Numbered from the stretch's first letter, positions 43,597-52,330 are shown. The stretch: DNA of 64,000 nt from Parvibaculum sp. (GCF_030651915.1 NZ_JAUSBV010000005.1:806001-870000), one strand, 5' to 3'. The notes: generated from the sequence alone by a model not told the origin. Numbers and translations: made by a program.

Positions 43597-44577
43597 TCAT
43601 CCGGCAATGCGCTGGGCAAGCGCCGCATAAAGCGGGATACCGAGCGTCAGGTTGAAGGGAAAGGTGACGCCGAGCGAGAGCGTCAGATAGATGGCGGGAT
43701 TGGCCTCGGGCAGCGCCAGGCGCATGGCGGCCGGCACCGCGATATAGGAGGCCGACGCCGCCAGCGTGATCAGCAGCGCCGTGCCGCCGACCGAGAGGCC
43801 GAGCGTGAGTGCCAGCAGGCCCGTCAGCGCCGCCGAGAGCAGCGGGAAATAAATGCCGAAACCGATCAGCGCCGGCGAAAGGCTGCTGCCGCCCTGGCGC
43901 AGGCCGCGGCCGGCGACCAGTCCCATGTCGAGCAGGAAGAGACAGAGGATGCCGCGGAAGGGATCGACGATGAAGGGCGCAATCATGGCCATGCCCTCTG
44001 CCCCCGTGGCCCAGCCGATCAGGAAGGAGCCGACCAGCACCACGACCGAGCCGTTGGTGCCGACCTCGCGCAGCAGCGCCGAGGTGCTTTCGCCGCCGGC
44101 CTCTGCCGGGGCGCCGCGGCGGGCCAGCAGAAGTGCGGCAATGATGGCCGGCGTTTCCATGACCGCGGCGACCGCGATCAGATAGCCTTCATAGGCAAGG
44201 CCAAGGCTTTTCAGCGCCTCGGTGGCGGCAACGAATGTCACGATCGAGATCGAGCCGTAGTGACCGGCAACGGCGGCCGCATCGACGGTGGAGAGCCGCG
44301 TCGTCAGGCGCAGCAGCGCAAAGCCGATGACCGGGATCGAGAAGGACAGCAATATGCCGGCGCCGATGGTCAGCGCCATGCCCGCATCGACGCCGGATTT
44401 CGCCACTTCGGCGCCGCCCTTGAAACCGATGGCCAGCATCAGATAGAGCGCCAACAGCTTGGCTGCCGCTTCGGGCACCGAGAGATCGGAGCGGACCAGC
44501 GCTGCGGCAACGCCCAGCGCGAAGAACAGGACCATCGGCGAGACGATGTTCTGAAGGGCAAGATCGAGAATCGACAA
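43597..44577 (-). CDS. sbtA: SbtA-like sodium-dependent bicarbonate transporter
   Basis: A 326-residue inner-membrane protein with about ten helices in two inverted repeats, like SbtA. Family stretches include LYLMLAIGFKGGAEVAKSG near residue 44, AVAGHYGSISIVTFVAATEAL near 103, LCLFLLDMGLVAGRGL near 215 and GVTFPFNLTLGIPLYAAL at the end. The adjacent PII-like gene supports the call. The role may be uptake of bicarbonate for carboxylations (acetyl-CoA, propionyl-CoA) in lipid metabolism, since no Rubisco gene is in the window. Confidence 0.85.
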   Translation of the reverse strand: MSILDLALQNIVSPMVLFFALGVAAALVRSDLSVPEAAAKLLALYLMLAIGFKGGAEVAKSGVDAGMALTIGAGILLSFSIPVIGFALLRLTTRLSTVDAAAVAGHYGSISIVTFVAATEALKSLGLAYEGYLIAVAAVMETPAIIAALLLARRGAPAEAGGESTSALLREVGTNGSVVVLVGSFLIGWATGAEGMAMIAPFIVDPFRGILCLFLLDMGLVAGRGLRQGGSSLSPALIGFGIYFPLLSAALTGLLALTLGLSVGGTALLITLAASASYIAVPAAMRLALPEANPAIYLTLSLGVTFPFNLTLGIPLYAALAQRIAG

Positions 44578-44679
44578 GAGACGGACTCCACGCAGCTGAT
44601 GGCGCTTCCTTTTACACGAAACCCGCCATCGGCGCAGCGCCCGGCGGACGCAGCGTCAGGCTGGCGGAGCGGGCGCTCC

Positions 44680-44709
44680 CTTGTGGGCGTGCCGGGGGCT
44701 GCCTAGACT
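44680..44709 (+). promoter_or_regulatory. Candidate promoter for the crotonase operon
   Basis: CTTGTG (44680-44685) and TAGACT (44704-44709) are separated by 18 bases, 34 bases before the crotonase start. The match is partial and based on position. Confidence 0.35.
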
Positions 44710-44742
44710 TCGGCCAAGAAGAAATGCCGGGAGGACGGTCAG

Positions 44743-45567
44743 ATGGACTACAGCCAGATCACGGTCGAAAAGCGCGGGGCGATATGCCTGATCACGCTCA
44801 ACCGGCCCGACAAGCTCAATGCCTGGACGCCGCGCATGGCGGAAGAACAGGCACATGCGATCATGGCGGCCAATGACGATCCGGATATCGGCGCCATCGT
44901 GATGACGGGTGCGGGCCGCGGCTTCTGCGCCGGGGCCGACATGGACGCGACCTTCAAGACGCGGCTCGACGGCAAGGACCCCGGCAACGACACGGCCGGC
45001 GGTTCGGGCGGGATGCCGGCCGGCGTCGACTGGATCGAACTGGTGCGCTCCTCGAAGCCGATGGTGGCGGCCGTCAACGGCCCGGCGGTCGGCATCGGCG
45101 TGACGATGATCCTGCCCTTCGACACCATCGTCGCGGCAGAGGAAGCCAAATTCGGCATGGTGTTCGTCAAGGTCGGGATCGTGCCCGAACTCGCCTCGTC
45201 GCATTTCCTGGTCGCGCGGATGGGCTGGGGTCATGCCAATGAGATGATGCTGACGGCGCGGCTTTATCCGGCGGCAGAGGCACGCGAGAAAGGCTTGTGC
45301 GAATATGTGGTGCCGCAGGCCGCACTTCTCGACAAGGCATTCGAGATTGCGAACCTCATGGCCGAGAACCCGTCGCGGCAATTGCGCATGACCAAGGAAC
45401 TGATCACGCAGAATGCCAGCGAGACCGATTTGAAGCTCGCCCAGAAGCGCGAGACCGATGCGCTCAAAATCTGCTGGACGACGCCGGAGCATCACGAAGC
45501 GGTCGACGCGTTTCTCAACAAGCGCAAGCCTGACTTCAAGAAGGCCGCGACGCGGGCCGCCGAATGA
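44743..45567 (+). CDS. Enoyl-CoA hydratase/isomerase, probably isomerase-type
   Basis: A 274-residue crotonase-fold protein. It has an oxyanion-hole pattern GRGFCAGADMDA near residue 64 and NGPAVGIGVTMILPFD. The two classic hydratase glutamates (GGCEL and PEI positions) are not conserved. A glutamate in GIVPELASSHFL sits where delta3,delta2-enoyl-CoA isomerases have their base. It would allow unsaturated acyl chains to enter beta-oxidation. It overlaps the hydrolase gene by four bases (ATGA), so the two are coupled. Confidence 0.85.
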   Translation: MDYSQITVEKRGAICLITLNRPDKLNAWTPRMAEEQAHAIMAANDDPDIGAIVMTGAGRGFCAGADMDATFKTRLDGKDPGNDTAGGSGGMPAGVDWIELVRSSKPMVAAVNGPAVGIGVTMILPFDTIVAAEEAKFGMVFVKVGIVPELASSHFLVARMGWGHANEMMLTARLYPAAEAREKGLCEYVVPQAALLDKAFEIANLMAENPSRQLRMTKELITQNASETDLKLAQKRETDALKICWTTPEHHEAVDAFLNKRKPDFKKAATRAAE

Positions 45568-46736
45568 GCGCGCCTTACGAAGTCGAACGCGTCCCCTTCT
45601 TCCTGCACTGGCAGGAAAAGGCCGCCTTCAAGGAAACCTATGCCGGGGCGCATGACACCGTCGTCGTCGAGGGCCAGCACCTGAAGCCGAAAGGCGTCGA
45701 TTCAAAAACCGTGCTGGTGTTCATGCATCCGACCGGAACGATGAACCTGTTGCCGATGCCGAATGCGCTGGCGGCGGCCGGCATTCCCTGTCTCACCTGC
45801 GGCAGCCGCTATCCGCATAACGACAGCGCGCTGATCATGGAGAAGGTGCTGCTCGATCTCGGGCATTACATTCGTTATGCCAAGGAGAAGCTCGGCTATG
45901 AAAAGGTGATCCTGGCCGGCTGGTCGGGCGGCGGGTCGCTGTCGATGTTCTATCAGTCGCAAGCGGAGAAACCCTGGATCACTGCGACGCCGGCGGGCGA
46001 TGCGGTCGACATCGTCGGGGCGAAGCTGATCCCGGCCGATGCGGTGCTGCAGCTTGCGGCGCATGTCAGCCGCGCCATCACGCTGACCGAATGGCTCGAC
46101 CCGTCGATCCGCAACGAGCAGGACCCGGACGACCGCGATGTCGAGCTCGATCTCTACAATCCGCAGAACCCCAACCAGCCGCCTTACACGGATGCCTTTG
46201 TCGCGCGCTTTCGCGCCGCGCAGATTGCGCGTTCGGAGCGGATCGATGGCTGGGTCAAGGACAAGCTGGCGGCGATGAAACGGGCGGGACGCGCCCATGA
46301 GGAATTCTGTTTCGTGGTGCATGGCACGATGGCCGATCCGCGCTGGATGGATCTGTCGATCGACGCCAATGATCGCAAGGGACCCAACTGGTGTTTCATG
46401 GGCGAACCGAAAATCGTCAACATGATGCCGGCGGGGCTGGCGCGTTATTGCTCGCTGCGGGCGTGGCTGTCGCAATGGTCGTACCGGGAAAGCCGCGCCG
46501 ACGGGCCGAAATGCGCCGGCGACATTTCGGTGCCGGTGCTGGTGGTCGAGAACAGCGCCGACGATGCCTGCACGCCTTCTCATGCGGCGCGCATTTTTGC
46601 CGGCGTCGCGCATGACGACAAGGAATTCCACATCGTCAAGGGCGCGACACATTACTATATAGGGCAGCCCGACAAGATGGCCGAAGCGGTGGCGCTGGTT
46701 GCCGGATGGTTGCGCAAGAAGAAACTGCTGGATTGA
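45564..46736 (+). CDS. Alpha/beta-hydrolase
   Basis: A 390-residue alpha/beta-hydrolase. The nucleophile elbow is in LAGWSGGGSLSMF near residue 118, the aspartate in VENSADDACTPSHA, and the histidine in VKGATHYYIGQ near the C-terminus. The long insert (residues 165-250, DPDDRDVELDLYNPQNPN) is unlike simple esterases. Coupled to the crotonase, so it may hydrolyse an acyl-CoA, ester or lactone of the same pathway. The next alpha/beta-hydrolase starts four bases after its stop. Confidence 0.82.
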   Translation: MSAPYEVERVPFFLHWQEKAAFKETYAGAHDTVVVEGQHLKPKGVDSKTVLVFMHPTGTMNLLPMPNALAAAGIPCLTCGSRYPHNDSALIMEKVLLDLGHYIRYAKEKLGYEKVILAGWSGGGSLSMFYQSQAEKPWITATPAGDAVDIVGAKLIPADAVLQLAAHVSRAITLTEWLDPSIRNEQDPDDRDVELDLYNPQNPNQPPYTDAFVARFRAAQIARSERIDGWVKDKLAAMKRAGRAHEEFCFVVHGTMADPRWMDLSIDANDRKGPNWCFMGEPKIVNMMPAGLARYCSLRAWLSQWSYRESRADGPKCAGDISVPVLVVENSADDACTPSHAARIFAGVAHDDKEFHIVKGATHYYIGQPDKMAEAVALVAGWLRKKKLLD

Positions 46737-46740
46737 GTTG

Positions 46741-47664
46741 ATGAATGTTGTTGCGAAGGCGGCGCCTGTGCGCCGCGAACTGGCGCGGGCGGGTGGCGCG
46801 ATCTCCTTTCTCGAATGGGATGACGGCACGGGCAAAGCGCCGCTGCATTTCGCCCATGCCAATGGGTTCAACGGGGCGACCTACAAGCAACTGCTCGGGC
46901 CGCTGGCCGACCAGTTTCACATCCGCGCCTGGGATGCGCGCGGGCACGGCCACACGACGCTCCCGGCCGACCCGGCCAAACATCGCAACTGGTATGTCTA
47001 TCGCGACGACCTGATTGCGATGGCCGAGGATTTCCACGCGGCGACGGGCCGGAAAGTCATTCTGATGGGGCATTCGATGGGCGGCGCCGCCAGCGTGATG
47101 GCGGCCTCGGAACGGCCCGATCTGGTGCGCGGACTGGTGCTGATCGACCCGGTGATGACGCCGCCGATGTTCCGCTACATGATGGCGCTGTGGCGGCTGA
47201 CGGGGCGCAAGGGCGGGCCGATGTCGCTGGCCGACGGGGCCGAACGGCGGCGCGCCGTGTTCGAGAGTCGCGACACGGCGGTCGAGCGCTATTTCGGCCG
47301 CGGCGCCTTTCGCACCTGGCCGCGTGCATTCCTGGCCGACTATATCGAGGGCGGCACGCGCATCCGCGAAGACGGACAGGCCGAACTGCTTTGCGCGCCC
47401 GAATGGGAAGCTGCGAACTTTCGTGCCCATGGCCACAACATGAATCGCGCGGTGGCGAAGCTCAGCGTGCCCTTCGCGCTTCTTTATGCCGCCGAGGGCT
47501 CGACCTGCCGGGCGCCCTTCCCGACGCTGATGCGCGCGCGCGACCGCAAGGCCCATGTCGCCGAGGTGCCGGGCTCGACGCATTTCCTGCCGATGGAATT
47601 TCCCGACCTCGTCATCGCCGAAGTGCGCGCCTTCGCGGCGCGGCTGGAGCGGGAGGGGCGCTAG
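46741..47664 (+). CDS. Alpha/beta-hydrolase
   Basis: A 307-residue canonical alpha/beta-hydrolase. HFAHANGFNG gives the oxyanion strand, the nucleophile is in LMGHSMGGAASVM near residue 109, the histidine in VPGSTHFLPMEFP near 285, and an acid lies in between. Length and motifs fit epoxide-hydrolase- or lipase-like members. It is the last gene of a three-gene plus-strand run and converges on hicB with a 3-base gap. Confidence 0.87.
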   Translation: MNVVAKAAPVRRELARAGGAISFLEWDDGTGKAPLHFAHANGFNGATYKQLLGPLADQFHIRAWDARGHGHTTLPADPAKHRNWYVYRDDLIAMAEDFHAATGRKVILMGHSMGGAASVMAASERPDLVRGLVLIDPVMTPPMFRYMMALWRLTGRKGGPMSLADGAERRRAVFESRDTAVERYFGRGAFRTWPRAFLADYIEGGTRIREDGQAELLCAPEWEAANFRAHGHNMNRAVAKLSVPFALLYAAEGSTCRAPFPTLMRARDRKAHVAEVPGSTHFLPMEFPDLVIAEVRAFAARLEREGR

Positions 47665-47667
47665 CTC

Positions 47668-48069
47668 TCAGTCGACCAGCACCCGCCGCGCGGCACTTGC
47701 AAGAAAGTTCGAGCGCGTCATGCCGCGGTCTTTCGCGGCCTCGTCGATCGCCTCAAGCAATCCCGGATCGAGCGAGATATTGACGCGCTTCGAGACACCG
47801 CGATCTTCGATCAGCGGTACCAGCGTCAGGAATGCACCCTCGCGATCTTCCGCCAGTTCCGGATCTGCGACGATCTCGTCCAGTTCGCGCGGCGCCGGGA
47901 TCGGCCCGTCATCCTCACGCATGCCGGCGACATGGAAGGCGAGCGCGTTGGCGGCATCGACCAGCGCTTCCGTCAGCGTGTCGCCGGCGGCGATGCAGCC
48001 CGGGAAATCCGGAAAGCTGACGCCATAGCCCGTGTCTTCTTCCTTGTGGACCATCGCAACGTAGCGCAT
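47668..48069 (-). CDS. hicB: HicB-type antitoxin
   Basis: A 133-residue antitoxin. The N-terminal partial RNase-H-like HicB fold is seen in YGVSFPDFPGCIAAGDTLTEAL near residue 14, and a C-terminal ribbon-helix-helix in VNISLDPGLLEAIDEAAKDRG near residue 95. It should neutralise HicA and bind the operator upstream of hicA. It follows hicA by 18 bases on the same strand, giving the hicA-hicB order. Confidence 0.92.
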   Translation of the reverse strand: MRYVAMVHKEEDTGYGVSFPDFPGCIAAGDTLTEALVDAANALAFHVAGMREDDGPIPAPRELDEIVADPELAEDREGAFLTLVPLIEDRGVSKRVNISLDPGLLEAIDEAAKDRGMTRSNFLASAARRVLVD

Positions 48070-48087
48070 TTCATTTCTCCCCGGGGC

Positions 48088-48276
48088 TCAGAGCCAACCG
48101 GCCTGTTTGTAGATCGAGCGGACGGTTCCCGCCGGTATGTCCTTGTTCGGGTGCGGGACCGTCACGCGGCCCTTTTTGACGGGGTGCTTGAACTGATGAT
48201 GGTCGCCGCGCGTCGCCACCAGCTCCCAGCCGTCATCCTTGAGCATCCGGATCAGCTTGCGGCTGTTGCGCTCCAT
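48088..48276 (-). CDS. hicA: HicA-type mRNA interferase toxin
   Basis: A 62-residue dsRBD-like toxin. The family catalytic histidine is in RGDHHQFKHP near residue 26, followed by VTVPHPNKDIPAGTVRSIYKQAGW, the standard C-terminal half. Such toxins cleave mRNA and cause growth arrest when HicB is lost. GGAG precedes the ATG, and a promoter with two operator-like repeats lies upstream. Confidence 0.93.
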   Translation of the reverse strand: MERNSRKLIRMLKDDGWELVATRGDHHQFKHPVKKGRVTVPHPNKDIPAGTVRSIYKQAGWL

Positions 48277-48297
48277 CTTTCCGCTCCGAATTGTGCT

Positions 48298-48326
48298 TAT
48301 ATATACACAACCTCAACCACATTCAA
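48298..48326 (-). promoter_or_regulatory. hicAB promoter
   Basis: On the minus strand TTGAAT (48321-48326) and TATATA (48298-48303) lie 17 bases apart, 22 bases before the hicA start. The -10 box is contained in one copy of the 14-base repeat described next. Confidence 0.7.
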
Positions 48327-48354
48327 GAAATTTTTATGCCTATATATACACAAC
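48298..48354. repeat. Paired 14-bp hicAB operator-like repeats
   Basis: TATATATACACAAC occurs at 48298-48311 and again at 48341-48354, exactly 43 bases apart (about four helical turns). The first copy covers the -10 box of hicA. Together they look like two HicB ribbon-helix-helix sites that could support looping or cooperative repression. Confidence 0.6.
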
Positions 48355-48355
48355 A

Positions 48356-49531
48356 CTATTCAGGCCGATGACCCGGCCCATAGGCCTTCAACAGCCCCGC
48401 GCCGATGCGCTCGTTCATCATCTCCGTACTGCCGTCGGTATAGGCGGCCAGTTTGGCGCAGGCGAGGTGGCGGCCGAGGCCGTGTTCCTCGCGCAGGCCC
48501 GCCGCGCCCATCGTCTGGATGCAGTCGGCGATGCGCGGCAGCGTGACGCGGCCGGCGAATTTTTTCGCATGCGCCGCCGCCATCACGGCGTCGCCGCCCT
48601 TATCGATCAGGCGGCCGGCGGCCAGCGTCAACCCGCGCAGCGCTTCGAGATCGTTGGCGACGTCGCCGAGCGACCAGTTGAGACCCTGATGTTCGGTCAG
48701 CTTCTTGCCGAAGGCCTGGCGCCCCGCGCCATACGCAAGCGCCGTTTCGAGGCTTGCGGCGAGCATGCCGGCGCACATCGCCGCGACATAGACGCGGGCG
48801 CCGTTGACGCCCTTCATCGCAAGTTTGAACGCCTCACCGGGCGGGGCCAGCATGTCGTCCTCGGGGGCGAGGTAATCCTCGAGCGCGAAGCCGCCGGCGC
48901 CGATCGCATGGCCGCCCATCAGCGCATAGGATTCGGCGCGGCGGAAGCCCGGGCGGCGCGCATCGACCAGAAAGCAGGCGATGCCGCGCCAGCCGGCGGA
49001 AGGATCGGTCTGCACATAGGTGATGAAGAGATCGGCGATGGCGGCATTGGTGATCCAGCCCTTCTCGCCGTTGAGACGCCAGCCGGTGGCGGTCTTGACA
49101 GCGCTGGCGCGGATCGCCGAAAAGTCGCTGCCGGCGCCGGGCTCGCTCAGCGCCGTGGCGCCGAAGATTTCGCCTTTCATCAGCGCCGGCACATGCGCCT
49201 CGCGATGGCGCGCCGTCGGCGAGAGCGCCAGTCGCGCGGCGACGTTATGCGTGTTGACCAGCGAAAACGTGAAGGCCATGTCGGCGCGCGACATTTCCTC
49301 GCAAAGCGCCAGCTTGACCATGTAGCGGTGGCCGGGGCCGCCCGCTTGCTTCGGCACTTCGAGCGCGGCGAGGCCGAGCGCGGCGGCCGCGCGCAAGGCC
49401 TCGACGGGTTGGCGGCGGGTGCGTTCCCAGGCCGCCGCGTTGGGTGCGACCGTCTCGCGGGCGAAAGCGGCCGCCTGGTCGAGCAAGGTCGCCTCGTCCG
49501 CCGTCAACTCGTCGCGCAGAAATCCCGCCAT
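48356..49531 (-). CDS. Acyl-CoA dehydrogenase-like protein with atypical active site
   Basis: A 391-residue member of the acyl-CoA dehydrogenase family. FAD/substrate contacts are in ATALSEPGAGSDFSAIRA near residue 125, and the C-terminal signature reads AAYTDGSTEMMNERIG. Where medium-chain enzymes have the catalytic Glu (YEGT) this protein has Asp-Gly-Ser, and the alternative isovaleryl-type position reads VNGARVYVAA with no Glu. Aspartate-base dehydrogenases acting on cyclic acyl-CoAs are known, so the substrate may be unusual (inference). Last gene of the TetR-thioesterase unit. Confidence 0.85.
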   Translation of the reverse strand: MAGFLRDELTADEATLLDQAAAFARETVAPNAAAWERTRRQPVEALRAAAALGLAALEVPKQAGGPGHRYMVKLALCEEMSRADMAFTFSLVNTHNVAARLALSPTARHREAHVPALMKGEIFGATALSEPGAGSDFSAIRASAVKTATGWRLNGEKGWITNAAIADLFITYVQTDPSAGWRGIACFLVDARRPGFRRAESYALMGGHAIGAGGFALEDYLAPEDDMLAPPGEAFKLAMKGVNGARVYVAAMCAGMLAASLETALAYGAGRQAFGKKLTEHQGLNWSLGDVANDLEALRGLTLAAGRLIDKGGDAVMAAAHAKKFAGRVTLPRIADCIQTMGAAGLREEHGLGRHLACAKLAAYTDGSTEMMNERIGAGLLKAYGPGHRPE

Positions 49532-49547
49532 GGCTGCCCTCCCCCGA

Positions 49548-50468
49548 TCAGACGCCGAGACCGTCGATCACCAGCGATTCCAGATTGGTGCGCATTTCGT
49601 CGGGAATGGCAATCGCCTTGCGCGTCGTCAGGTCGAGCGCGACGGCGACCGCTTCGGCGGTGGCGATCGCCTCGCCGGTTTCGAGATCGAAGAGCCAGTG
49701 GCACCAGGTGTAGATTTTCGGACCGACATTCTTGAGACCGCTGCGGAGCGTCAGCACATCGCCCGCGCGCGGATGGCGGCGATAAACGAAGCGGTATTCA
49801 AGCGCGGCACCGCCCACCGTCGGCGTCCTCGAGCGGTCGGCGCCGCTTGTCTGCGCCAGCAGATTGGGAATGCCGTCGGAAACGATGCCCATGAAATGAC
49901 GGATCGTCAGGAAGCCGTGGCTGTCGCATTGCGACGCGTCGATCTCGCCCTGCCAGGTGCGGACCATGCCCATGGCATCGGCCTCGGCAAGCTTCGGCGA
50001 GGGACGCGGCGTGTAGATGTCGAGACCGCGCGGGCTGCCATGCACCGGCAGGTCGACGACGAGCGCTTTTGCCGCCGCCTTGGCCTTTGCCGGCAGCGGC
50101 TTCACCTCGCGACTCTCCCCATCCAGCAACTCGACCTCGGCGATGAAGGTGGCCGCCACCTCGCCCGAAACCGTGTTGACCATCTCCTCATAGACGCGCA
50201 GGCCGAAATCGCGCGGCTCGAGAATGCCGGCGCGGATGAAGAAGGGCGCGCCGGGGCGCTGCTCGCGCAGGAAACGGACATGATGATCGCGGACGAAGAA
50301 GCGCGCCCCGTCGGCACGGGCGAAGCGCGGACCAAGGCCCAGATGCAGCGCCAGCGCGGCAAGCCCCTGCCCCGCCTTGTCGACATAGAACTGCACGTTC
50401 ATGTGGCCCATCTGATCGCTCTCCCAGGTCTGGACGCTGGAGCGGGCCACTTCGATCATCTCACTCAT
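49548..50468 (-). CDS. Double-hotdog acyl-CoA thioesterase, paralogue 1
   Basis: A 306-residue protein of two fused YbgC-like hotdog domains. The N-terminal motif WESDQMGHMNVQFYV near residue 15 has the catalytic-type Asp. The C-terminal domain's equivalent is degenerate (QCDSHGFLTIRHFM), keeping Asp but replacing the His and Asn. A Pro-rich linker joins them. It belongs to a run of three similar genes upstream of the acyl-CoA dehydrogenase, which starts 16 bases after its stop. Likely cytoplasmic acyl-CoA hydrolase. Confidence 0.83.
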   Translation of the reverse strand: MSEMIEVARSSVQTWESDQMGHMNVQFYVDKAGQGLAALALHLGLGPRFARADGARFFVRDHHVRFLREQRPGAPFFIRAGILEPRDFGLRVYEEMVNTVSGEVAATFIAEVELLDGESREVKPLPAKAKAAAKALVVDLPVHGSPRGLDIYTPRPSPKLAEADAMGMVRTWQGEIDASQCDSHGFLTIRHFMGIVSDGIPNLLAQTSGADRSRTPTVGGAALEYRFVYRRHPRAGDVLTLRSGLKNVGPKIYTWCHWLFDLETGEAIATAEAVAVALDLTTRKAIAIPDEMRTNLESLVIDGLGV

Positions 50469-50522
50469 TCGGTTGTTCCACTTTTTCTGTTTCGATTTCG
50501 GGGTGTCGATGGGAAGGGGCGA

Positions 50523-51416
50523 TCAGACGCGCGCCCGCAGCGCTTCGGGCAGCGCCACGGCCTTGCGGCTCGCCCTGTCGAAAAGGAGACCGGCGCCTTC
50601 GGCGGCGCAAGCGGGCTCGCCAGTGTCGCCCGAGAAAAGCCAGTGGCGGTAACGGATCGTCTTGCCTTCGACGCCCAGAATGCCGGTGCGCACGACAATG
50701 GTTTCGCCGGCGCGCAATTCGCGGAAATAAGCGAGGCGCATTTCGACGGTTGCCGTGGCCAGACCGCGGGCGGCCTGTTCGTGGCGGCCAAGGCCGGCAT
50801 GCGCCCACATATGGCCCTGCGCATCGGAAAACCGCGCCATGAAGAAGCGCGCATTCATGTGATTGTTGGTGTCGCATTCCCAGGTGTTGACGACCGAGCG
50901 GTTGGTTTCGACCATGCCGTCGGCATCGGCACGGGCCAGCGAGACGTCGCGCGAGAGCGCTTCGGGCGGCAGCGCGCGCGGCAGCGCTTCGGGCGGCAGA
51001 GCGGTTTTCATCGCCTCGGCGCGGCGGCGCGTTTCGCCGGGCCAGGCCGTCAGGCGGCGCGTCGCCAGATCGAGGCAGCCGGTATCGACGACATAGGTCG
51101 CGGCCAGCCGGTCGTCGAGCACCTCGCGCATTTCCTGATAGATGCGCATCGTCTTGTCGCGCAATTCGACAATACCGGAGCGGATCGTCACCAGATCGCT
51201 GGTGCGCAATTCGCGGTGAAAGCGGATGTGATGTTCGAGCGCGACATAGCCAAGGCCCGATTGCGGCTGGTCGAGTGCGGCCAGCCCCAGCGCGACGCGC
51301 AGATTGTAGGAGCTGTCGGAACTCTTCGAGATGTAGTGCTGGATGTTCATGTGGCCCATCTCGTCGCATTCCTGCATCGAGACATAGCCGCGATAGGTGT
51401 CGATCATGCCGGTCAT
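50523..51416 (-). CDS. Double-hotdog acyl-CoA thioesterase, paralogue 2
   Basis: A 297-residue double-hotdog protein. The N-terminal motif MQECDEMGHMNIQHYI near residue 14 is intact. The C-terminal motif WECDTNNHMNARFFM has Gly replaced by Asn but keeps Asp, His and Asn. The linker holds an ALPPEAL-type repeat. The ATG overlaps the end of paralogue 3 (ATGA), so it is translationally coupled. The domain order is the same in all three paralogues, implying duplication of an already fused gene. Confidence 0.84.
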   Translation of the reverse strand: MTGMIDTYRGYVSMQECDEMGHMNIQHYISKSSDSSYNLRVALGLAALDQPQSGLGYVALEHHIRFHRELRTSDLVTIRSGIVELRDKTMRIYQEMREVLDDRLAATYVVDTGCLDLATRRLTAWPGETRRRAEAMKTALPPEALPRALPPEALSRDVSLARADADGMVETNRSVVNTWECDTNNHMNARFFMARFSDAQGHMWAHAGLGRHEQAARGLATATVEMRLAYFRELRAGETIVVRTGILGVEGKTIRYRHWLFSGDTGEPACAAEGAGLLFDRASRKAVALPEALRARV

Positions 51417-52330
51417 GCGAGCGCCCTGACCTGCGGCGCGAGACGTGCGCGCTCCTCGTCGGTGAAGGCGACGGTCTTTCGCGCATCGAGATCGAGCATC
51501 ACGGCGATCGCCTCGCCGGTCGCGACCGTTTCACCGGTCTCGGCATCGAACATGAAATGGGCGAAGGTCAGCGTCTTGCCGTCGAGGCGGGTCAGCGTAC
51601 TGCGGACGATCAGCATCGCGCCGGACCGGACCTCGCGCAGATAGTTCAGGCGCATTTCGAGCACCACCGTACCCCGGCGCTTTTCCTGCATGTGACGCTT
51701 GTCCATGCCGAGCGCCTGCCAGAGATGGCCGGCACCGTCCGAAAACCGCGCCATGTAGAAGCGTGAGTTCATGTGGCCGAAATCGTCGCACTCCCAGGGC
51801 ATGACGGCGCCGCGATAGATTTCGATGAAGCCGCGCGCTTCCGCCTCCGCAAGTGTCAACGGCGCAATACGCACTTCGCGCGCGACGCTGCGCGGTTCGG
51901 CATGCGGCGGCAGAGGCGCGAGGAAAGGCGCCGCCTTGTCATGCGCTTCGGCGGGCCAGGGGATCAGCCTGCGCTTCTCGAGATCGAAATGGCCACTGAC
52001 GGCGACGATGGTTGCCGCGGTCTCGCCCGAAGCCGAATTGAATAGCTCGTGATAGCTCACCAGCGTTCGCTCGCGCAGCTTCACCGGCCGCGAGCGCATA
52101 TGCATCAGGTCGCCCGCCCGGAGTTCGCGGTGAAAGCGGAAATGCTCTTCCAGCGCCACCATGGCCCGGCCCTCGGCGCGCACTTGCGACGGCGCGAGCC
52201 CCAGCGCATGGCGCAGCCAGAAAGCCGCGTCCGAGGCGCGGGCCACATAGAACTGCACGTTCATATGGCCCACCTCGTCGCACTCCCATGTGTTCACGGT
52301 GCCGCGAAACGTATCGAGAAATTCGGTCAT
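51413..52330 (-). CDS. Double-hotdog acyl-CoA thioesterase, paralogue 3
   Basis: A 305-residue double-hotdog protein with both motifs intact: WECDEVGHMNVQFYV near residue 14 and WECDDFGHMNSRFYM near residue 178. It is therefore the most canonical of the three. ATG 52330 (MTEFLDTFRG) is preferred over the frame's first Met at 52390, whose extra residues are Gly/Pro-rich. Lies 63 bases after the TetR gene on the same strand. Confidence 0.85.
   Translation of the reverse strand: MTEFLDTFRGTVNTWECDEVGHMNVQFYVARASDAAFWLRHALGLAPSQVRAEGRAMVALEEHFRFHRELRAGDLMHMRSRPVKLRERTLVSYHELFNSASGETAATIVAVSGHFDLEKRRLIPWPAEAHDKAAPFLAPLPPHAEPRSVAREVRIAPLTLAEAEARGFIEIYRGAVMPWECDDFGHMNSRFYMARFSDGAGHLWQALGMDKRHMQEKRRGTVVLEMRLNYLREVRSGAMLIVRSTLTRLDGKTLTFAHFMFDAETGETVATGEAIAVMLDLDARKTVAFTDEERARLAPQVRALA

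Noticed and set aside
46636-47583. Long minus-strand frame opposite the alpha/beta-hydrolase
   Set aside because: It is Arg/His-rich and lies antisense to a gene with intact hydrolase motifs; it is a high-GC shadow frame, like many others in this window.
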